Shown in pieces: positions 1 through 6,058 of a DNA stretch of 6,058 nucleotides (position 1 is its first letter; each line of letters begins with the position of its first letter). This stretch comes from CAYMOV01 sp964392085 (lineage in GTDB: Bacteria; Oederibacteriota; Muellerivitia; Muellerivitales; Muellerivitaceae): positions 1-6,058 of the forward strand of contig CAYMOV010000145.1 of NCBI GenBank assembly GCA_964392085.1, read 5' to 3'. The translations under genes and the position numbers were made by a program. The notes below the pieces were generated by a model. That model was not told the origin of the DNA, made no database searches, and saw only the letters and a program-made list of their open reading frames with translations.

Positions 1-472
<472 letters not shown>

Positions 473-549
473 GGGCCTATAGCTCAGTTGGCTAGAGCGC
501 GCCCCTGATAAGGGCGAGGTCACTGGTTCGAATCCAGTTAGGCCCACCA
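473..549 (+). tRNA. ileT: tRNA-Ile (anticodon GAT)
   Basis: A full 77-nt cloverleaf can be read. The acceptor GGGCCTA (473-479) pairs with TAGGCCC (539-545), with discriminator A546 and an encoded CCA at 547-549. The anticodon GAT at 507-509 sits in the loop CTGATAA, flanked by GCCCC/GGGGC-type stem bases, and the T-arm contains GGTTCGAATCC. It reads AUC/AUU isoleucine codons. Its place between 16S and tRNA-Ala is the classic rrn spacer arrangement, so it is cotranscribed with the rRNAs and released by processing. The 3' trailer is complementary to the acceptor 3' strand and CCA (see findings). The gene symbol follows common usage for the spacer tRNA-Ile and is not a specific identification. 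Confidence 0.98.
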
Positions 550-574
550 TTTTATGGTTGGCCTGCACGACGGC

Positions 575-650
575 GGGGATGTAGCTCAGTTGGGAGAGCA
601 CCTGCTTTGCAAGCAGGGGGTCACCGGTTCGATCCCGGTCATCTCCACCA
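575..650 (+). tRNA. alaT: tRNA-Ala (anticodon TGC)
   Basis: This is a 76-nt cloverleaf. The acceptor GGGGATG (575-581) pairs with CATCTCC (640-646) and includes the G3:U70 wobble (577 with 644), the identity element of alanine tRNAs. Discriminator A647 is followed by an encoded CCA (648-650). The anticodon TGC at 608-610 lies in loop TTTGCAA between CCTGC and GCAGG. The T-loop segment is GGTTCGATCCC. It decodes GCN alanine codons. It sits 25 nt after tRNA-Ile as the second spacer tRNA of the operon. The gene symbol is by convention for the spacer tRNA-Ala. Confidence 0.98.
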
Positions 651-731
651 CTTTTGGTGGTGGCCCCGGTGTTGCGTGAGGCGCTGAAGGTTTCAGCGTC
701 CCTCGGAACCCCGGTTTTCCGGGCCTCCCAT

Positions 732-767
732 ACCAAGTCCTACGGGACTTGGTCCGTTCTTTGACAA
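732..767 (+). promoter_or_regulatory. Hairpin plus boxA-like antitermination site before 23S
   Basis: A perfect 9-bp hairpin, ACCAAGTCC (732-740) with GGACTTGGT (745-753), is capped by TACG closed by C-G. This is the very stable UNCG tetraloop class. Three bases later, GTTCTTTGACAA (756-767) closely resembles the boxA element of rRNA leaders and spacers, which binds NusB/S10 and lets polymerase ignore Rho-dependent termination. A hairpin directly before boxA is the boxB-boxA arrangement known from rrn operons. The sequence match is seen directly; the function is inferred from known operons. Confidence 0.65.
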
Positions 768-789
768 TCGATCAGATGCTACATTTCGC
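767..789 (+). repeat. Left arm of the 23S-bracketing inverted repeat (processing stem)
   Basis: ATCGATCAGATGC followed by ATTTCGC is complementary to 3939-3962 across the whole 23S gene. The arms pair over 13 bp (767-779 with 3950-3962), then one small mismatch of A against TC, then 9 bp (781-789 with 3939-3947). Such stems loop out pre-23S and are cut by RNase III in known bacteria. Confidence 0.85.
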
Positions 790-864
790 AAAGAGAACCA
801 AGCGCAGTAGGATTTACCTCGTAGATAGAAGTTTGTTCGTGCTTTGTGGTGGCGATAGATCATG

Positions 865-3881
<3,017 letters not shown>

Positions 3882-3938
3882 ATGTTTCATCTTCACCACA
3901 AACACGAAACGACATAAACCTGCTGGCTTGGTTTTCCA

Positions 3939-3962
3939 GCGAAATGTTCGCATCTGATCGAT
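3939..3962 (+). repeat. Right arm of the 23S-bracketing inverted repeat (processing stem)
   Basis: GCGAAATGT (3939-3947), two extra bases, then GCATCTGATCGAT (3950-3962) forms the complement of 767-789 on the other side of 23S. This closes a 22-bp, nearly perfect stem about 3.1 kb apart. The stem lies 58 nt beyond the mature 23S 3' end. Confidence 0.85.
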
Positions 3963-3983
3963 CCTGCCGTTGAATACGGCGGG

Positions 3984-4036
3984 TCATCATCTCCTTGATC
4001 GGGCGCAAGCCCGATATTCCAAGAAAAAGATGATGA
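3984..4036 (+). other. Composite hairpin in the 23S-5S spacer
   Basis: A three-tier stem can be read. TCATCATCT (3984-3992) pairs with AGATGATGA (4028-4036), CTTG (3994-3997) with CAAG (4020-4023), and ATCGGGC (3998-4004) with GCCCGAT (4009-4015), capped by a GCAA (GNRA) tetraloop. It is preceded by CCTGCCG/CGGCGGG (3963-3983). It is followed by GCCTGA/TCAGGC (4056-4061 with 4067-4072) just before 5S. It is likely a pre-rRNA folding or processing structure separating 23S and 5S. There is no T-tract, so it is not a terminator. Confidence 0.7.
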
Positions 4037-4087
4037 TACTTCAATGCATCCTTGTGCCTGACTCCGTCAGGCCACTTGTGAGCATTC

Positions 4088-4189
<102 letters not shown>

Positions 4190-4204
<15 letters not shown>

Positions 4205-4267
4205 ATAATGGGCTCTGTCACCCTAAAGGTGACAGAGCTCTTTTTTTTAATGACCGATGTCCTGACG
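4190..4267 (+). repeat. 5S-tail/terminator unit, copy 1 (78 nt)
   Basis: This copy starts inside 5S with AGGACATCG, continues through GCCGGGGATAATG, then the terminator hairpin and T-tract, and ends with GACCGATGTCCTGACG (4252-4267). Its ends are complementary (AGGACATCG, 4190-4198, with CGATGTCCT, 4255-4263). The whole unit could therefore fold as one long stem with the terminator on top, in competition with 5S helix I. Confidence 0.75.
4210..4248 (+). terminator. Intrinsic terminator 1 of the rRNA operon
   Basis: A 13-bp stem, 4210-4222 with 4228-4240 (GGCTCTGTCACC/GGTGACAGAGCTC with one G-U), has loop CTAAA and is followed directly by eight T (4241-4248). This is a textbook Rho-independent terminator on +, immediately after 5S. 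Confidence 0.95.
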
Positions 4268-4294
4268 CTCAGTTGTAACAACCAACTTCGCGTT

Positions 4295-4373
4295 AGGCCA
4301 CGCCGGGGATAATGAGGCCAGACTCCCTAAAGGGGTCTGGCCTTATCTTTTTCTAAGGAACGATATCCTGAGC
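4295..4373 (+). repeat. 5S-tail/terminator unit, copy 2 (79 nt)
   Basis: Starts AGGCCACGCCGGGGATAATG (4295-4314), then terminator 2, and ends GAACGATATCCTGAGC (4358-4373). No 5S body precedes it. Upstream CCTGACGC (4261-4268) can pair with GCGTTAGG (4290-4297), placing a hairpin between copies 1 and 2. It is nearly identical to copy 4 apart from the loop insertion there. Confidence 0.75.
4315..4352 (+). terminator. Intrinsic terminator 2
   Basis: A 12-bp stem, AGGCCAGACTCC (4315-4326) with GGGGTCTGGCCT (4332-4343), has one G-U pair and loop CTAAA. The tail TATCTTTTT ends at 4352. The U-tract is weaker and interrupted compared with terminators 1 and 3. Oriented on +. Confidence 0.85.
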
Positions 4374-4392
4374 CTTCGCTTCGCTCAGTCTT

Positions 4393-4471
4393 AGGACATC
4401 GCCGGGGATAATGGCCCTGACTTCCGAAAGGAAGCCAGGGCCTTCTTTTTTTATGGACCGATGACCTGGCG
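4393..4471 (+). repeat. 5S-tail/terminator unit, copy 3 (79 nt)
   Basis: The left part is an exact 23-nt match to the end of 5S and its trailer (4392-4414 equals 4189-4211), although no 5S body lies upstream. It ends with GACCGATGACCTGGCG (4456-4471). The left end CTTAGGACATCG (4390-4401) can also pair with CGATATCCTGAG of copy 2 (4361-4372), 11 of 12 positions including one G-U. Confidence 0.78.
4413..4452 (+). terminator. Intrinsic terminator 3
   Basis: GGCCCTG-A-CTTCC (4413-4425) pairs with GGAAG-C-CAGGGCC (4430-4442), 12 bp with one A/C mismatch, capped by a GAAA (GNRA) tetraloop. The tail TTCTTTTTTT (4443-4452) follows. It is a strong terminator on +. Confidence 0.92.
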
Positions 4472-4642
4472 TTTTGCGGACCTTTGATACGCACTCTCAC
4501 AGGGCGACCACCGGTGAAAGGGCCTCGATCCACGCTTACGCTGGGTTGTAGCGGGTGATTGCTGAGCTTGATAAGGATTTATCCCCTGTGTACCCCCCGC
4601 GAACGACAACAACCGGTCGCGTTTACGGCTTGGTCAGCTACG
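4472..4642 (+). other. Gene-less spacer between repeat copies 3 and 4
   Basis: No convincing gene, tRNA or protein signature was seen in these 171 nt. Small pairings exist. GGCCTCG (4521-4527) is complementary to CGAGGCC at the start of copy 4 (4641-4647), GATAA/TTATC forms a small hairpin near 4570-4583, and CGCGAAC pairs imperfectly with GTCGCG near 4599-4622. Short ORFs that cross it overlap the terminators and look accidental. Confidence 0.5.
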
Positions 4643-4662
4643 AGGCCACGCCGGGGATAATG

Positions 4663-4752
4663 AGGCCAGACTCCCTAATAGTCTCTTGGTGACCGTCAGC
4701 GGCAAATGAAATCACTCCTCCTTCCGCTCAAGGGGTCTGGCCTTATCTTTTT
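4663..4752 (+). terminator. Terminator 4 with the loop enlarged to 57 nt
   Basis: The two arms of terminator 2 are kept unchanged, AGGCCAGACTCC (4663-4674) and GGGGTCTGGCCT (4732-4743), with the same T-rich tail. They are separated by 57 nt instead of 5. A long loop slows hairpin nucleation, so termination is probably weakened. This call is a relic or modified terminator. Confidence 0.55.
4679..4730 (+). other. 52-nt insertion in the loop of terminator 4
   Basis: It is defined by comparison with copy 2, where ...CCCTAA (ending 4330) continues directly into AGGGG (4331). The inserted stretch has only a weak internal pairing, AGCGG (4698-4702) with CCGCT (4724-4728). It has no clear terminal inverted repeats or obvious target duplication, so its origin is unknown. 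Confidence 0.7.
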
Positions 4753-4803
4753 CCAAAGAGCAATATCCTGAGCCTTTTATGGCCTCTCGCAGAAGATTGT
4801 TCT

Positions 4804-4845
4804 TCATTCCGCGCGTCTCACGAACCCGAGGTGGTTGGCAAATGC
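4804..4845 (-). pseudogene. Remnant of a second DUF1569 C-terminus
   Basis: On the - strand, 4845 down to 4807 reads AFANHLGFVRRAE followed by TGA (4804-4806). The intact gene just upstream on that strand ends HMANHFGFVRRKNEQG. The shared ANHxGFVRR core and the DNA similarity (CGAACCCGAGGTGGTTGG against CGAAACCGAAGTGGTTGG) suggest common origin. Reading further upstream in frame gives residues unlike DUF1569 and soon enters the TCATCCGTG-type repeats, so only the last dozen codons survive. It is most simply explained as the leftover end of a former tandem paralogue, cut off by deletion or by arrival of the repeat. The match is short, so chance or a small local duplication remains possible. 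Confidence 0.5.
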
Positions 4846-4865
4846 TGGGGATTGAACCGTTTTAG

Positions 4866-4938
4866 TCCGTGATCATCCGTGTGCATCCGTGGCGAAATGG
4901 CCTGATTCAGTTCATCCATGTTCATCTGTGGCGAATGA
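4866..4938. repeat. Two clusters of a ~10-nt periodic TCATCCGTG-type intergenic repeat
   Basis: TCCGTG occurs at 4866, 4876 and 4886, an exact 10-nt step. A second cluster, TTCATCCATG then TTCATCTGTGG, follows at 4911-4931. The stretches 4871-4899 and 4910-4938 align as a ~28-nt direct repeat, both ending TGTGG/CGTGG-CGAA-ATG. On the - strand this is the CACGGATG/CACAGATGAACA motif that I recall as a common intergenic repeat of many environmental bacteria. It lies directly beyond the stop of the DUF1569 gene. Confidence 0.65.
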
Positions 4939-4960
4939 ATCGTGGTTTCGTTATTGCGGC

Positions 4961-5419
4961 CTAGCCTTGTTCGTTCTTCCGCCGCACGAAACCGAAGTGG
5001 TTGGCCATGTGGTAGATGTGGAACTTTTCCCACTCCGCCTTGTTCATCTTGCCGAACCGGGGATGTTGGGACAAGGGACCGTGGTAGTCCCTGAACCTCT
5101 TGATGGATTCCCGCAAGTGGGTCGCCGCGGCTGTCGCGTCGCCCTCGATCCGTTGGACTTGGACCCTTGGGTTGATGATCCCCGACGGGATATAGCCCCG
5201 CCGAAGGGTGGCCCATTTGCCGAGCTTGCCCTTCACGATCTTCAGGAATCCTGAAGGCTGGCCCATCTGGCCCCCCATGTTGCGGTCGATCGCCCCGGCG
5301 CAATGCTCCAGGATCTGGAAGAACGACCAATTCCCCGTGGTTCCCACCGGCCCCTTTTCCAGGTTTTCCAGCTCCGCGAGGGCCTCCTCAAAAGTCTTGA
5401 ACCTCAAGTTGCGATTCAT
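4961..5419 (-). CDS. DUF1569 family protein (DinB-like fold)
   Basis: A 152-residue soluble protein, ATG at 5417-5419 and TAG at 4961-4963. It matches the pattern of the DUF1569 family. There is an N-terminal FKTFEEALAELENLEKG helix (about 7-23), GNWSFFQILEHCAGAIDRNM (about 29-48) with the family histidine H39, and a central GYIPSGIINP segment. A GPLSQHPRFGKMNKAEW stretch (about 114-130) precedes a final helix with H134, H137 and H141 (HIYHMANHFGF). The family is related to DinB-type four-helix bundles, which commonly hold a metal with three histidines. H39, H137 and H141 are my candidates, by inference. The true reaction is unknown. No signal peptide or membrane segment is seen, so it is probably cytoplasmic. 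Length is normal for the family. The start is supported by a GGGAGGAG site 6 nt away. It follows the DUF2723-like gene by 57 nt on the same strand and may be cotranscribed, and it converges on the rRNA operon. Confidence 0.88.
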   Translation of the reverse strand: MNRNLRFKTFEEALAELENLEKGPVGTTGNWSFFQILEHCAGAIDRNMGGQMGQPSGFLKIVKGKLGKWATLRRGYIPSGIINPRVQVQRIEGDATAAATHLRESIKRFRDYHGPLSQHPRFGKMNKAEWEKFHIYHMANHFGFVRRKNEQG

Positions 5420-5423
5420 GGTT

Positions 5424-5431
5424 CTCCTCCC
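5424..5431 (-). promoter_or_regulatory. Ribosome binding site of the DUF1569 gene
   Basis: GGGAGGAG on the - strand, with GGAGG at 5430-5426 and a 6-nt gap to the ATG, is complementary to CACCTCCT at the end of the 16S rRNA in this same window. It fixes the start codon at 5419. Confidence 0.85.
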
Positions 5432-5476
5432 GGTTGAATCCTATTCCTGCGCGTTGTGGGTTGAAATAGCCCGAAA

Positions 5477-6058
5477 TCAGGGGGCCTCTAGCAGGTTTTT
5501 CCTGGCCAACTCGTACACGACCTGGATCCCATCCTGGCATGGGTATTCCAGCGCGGCTGAAACGTCCGTGGGTGGGTTCATCAAACGATCCCGAATGGGT
5601 TTGGGAACCCCAGTAGGTGGATCCTTGGGGGATTGGATCAAGAAAACCAACCCGTGATTCCGGAGGACCCAAGGGGAACCCGATTGAAGGGCATGGGGCA
5701 CGACCAGGCGGTTGGAATAGGTCATCGCGATGGGCCGCCGGCCCTCGTTCGTTTGGATCGCACGCCGGATATTGAACCCGACGCGGTCCCAGGGCGCGGC
5801 GTCCGGAAGGATGGACAGGCCCCAATCGGGGTGGAGCCGTGCCGATTGGGCCACACCCCAGGATTCCTGCCAAAGGAATGGGGTGACCAGGGACAAGTCC
5901 GGCCGCTTGCCCTCGACCCCCTGGAGGAAATAGGCGGCGAAATAGTCCCGGTCCTCCTCGGCGAACAGCAGGGATCCCCTCGGGGCCGAAGCCAAGAGGT
6001 CGACGCCGTACCGGTAGGAATCCGTCAGGCGGGATTGGTCCAACCGGTCCCAACGCCC
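5477..6058 (-). CDS. DUF2723 / TMEM260-like glycosyltransferase, C-terminal part (partial, runs off window)
   Basis: The reading frame is open from the window edge to TGA at 5477-5479, giving 193 residues with the N-terminus missing. The internal TTG at 6041-6043 is not taken as the start, because the frame continues upstream as GRWDRLDQSR. The segment DQSRLTDSYRYGVDLLAS, then PRGSLLFAEEDRDYFAAYFL and QGVEGKRPDLSLV (about 7-56), fits the conserved region after the membrane domain of DUF2723 proteins. There the usual form is DRSR...NLL...AILF..GDNDTF.LWYLQ.VEG.RPDV. A later GRRPIAMTYS and WVLRNHGLVFLIQ (about 106-140) fit the usual end of the family. These are multi-membrane-spanning GT-C-type transferases, related to TMEM260 O-mannosyltransferases; substrate here is unknown. 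Odd: the usual GDNDT is EDRDY, so that site is altered. The protein's membrane part lies outside the window. Confidence 0.75.
   Translation of the reverse strand, partial: GRWDRLDQSRLTDSYRYGVDLLASAPRGSLLFAEEDRDYFAAYFLQGVEGKRPDLSLVTPFLWQESWGVAQSARLHPDWGLSILPDAAPWDRVGFNIRRAIQTNEGRRPIAMTYSNRLVVPHALQSGSPWVLRNHGLVFLIQSPKDPPTGVPKPIRDRLMNPPTDVSAALEYPCQDGIQVVYELARKNLLEAP

Larger units (their letters stand above)
4643..4773 (+). repeat. 5S-tail/terminator unit, copy 4 (79 + 52 nt)
   Basis: Positions 4643-4678 are identical to 4295-4330, and 4731-4753 are identical to 4331-4353. The next 23 nt (4754-4776) match 4354-4376 at 19 positions, and all four differences are transitions. The only large difference from copy 2 is the 52 nt at 4679-4730. 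It ends with GAGCAATATCCTGAGC (4758-4773). Confidence 0.8.

Noticed and set aside
4327..4533. 68-residue ORF on - through terminators 2 and 3
   Set aside because: It crosses two terminator hairpins and its composition reflects GC-rich stems.
4472..4642. Possible tRNA or small structured RNA between copies 3 and 4
   Set aside because: No cloverleaf, T-loop GGTTCGAATCC or CCA end was found, and pairings are short and scattered.
4295..4773. Extra 5S rRNA genes downstream of the operon
   Set aside because: Only the last ~16 nt of 5S recur. The body (CCGAACACGG, GAAGTTAAGC) is seen only once, at 4088-4204.
4818..5330. 170-residue ORF on - overlapping DUF1569 in another frame
   Set aside because: It is a frame shadow of the DUF1569 gene. 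Its tail (HTDDHG) is the translated periodic repeat.
5388..6053. 221-residue ORF on -, the longest open frame in the window
   Set aside because: It is a Pro/Gly/Arg-rich frame shadow of the DUF2723-like gene and overlaps the RBS and start of DUF1569. The 5477-6058 frame carries the family motifs instead.

Overview
This window is the downstream three quarters of a complete-style bacterial rRNA operon read on the + strand, followed by a convergent pair of protein genes on the - strand. The order is 16S 3' end, tRNA-Ile(GAT), tRNA-Ala(TGC), 23S, 5S, an array of intrinsic terminators, then DUF1569 and the C-terminal part of a DUF2723-type membrane glycosyltransferase, both on the - strand. The 16S tail ends in the standard anti-Shine-Dalgarno sequence, and the one complete protein gene has a matching GGGAGGAG site. 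The organism is therefore an ordinary SD-using bacterium with moderately high GC. The 16S tail (GTCAAGTCACGAAAG, GGGACTAAGTCGTAAC) and the DUF1569/DUF2723 families look most like environmental lineages of the PVC/Acidobacteria-type world. This is recall only and is weakly held.

Positions 1-864 hold the 16S 3' domain and a spacer with two CCA-encoding tRNAs. After these come a UACG-capped hairpin, a boxA-like antitermination site, and the left arm of a long inverted repeat that brackets 23S. Positions 865-3881 are 23S. Positions 3882-4087 hold the right arm of the 23S processing stem and further hairpins. Positions 4088-4204 are 5S.

The most unusual part is 4190-4773. The last ~16 nt of 5S, the downstream terminator hairpin with its T-tract, and a trailing GACCGATGTCCTG-like motif form a unit of about 79 nt. 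The unit occurs four times, at 4190, 4295, 4393 and 4643. The hairpin stems differ between copies 1, 2 and 3, while the framing sequence is conserved. Copy 4 has the same stem as copy 2 but carries a 52-nt insertion exactly in the terminator loop. All four terminators point along +, so they would stop rRNA transcription before it enters the convergent - strand genes.

Positions 4774-4960 are a non-coding, repeat-bearing strip. It contains a short remnant of a second DUF1569 C-terminus and two clusters of a ~10-nt periodic TCATCCGTG-type intergenic repeat. Positions 4961-5419 encode an intact DUF1569 protein, and 5477-6058 encode the C-terminal ~193 residues of the DUF2723-like protein, cut by the window edge.
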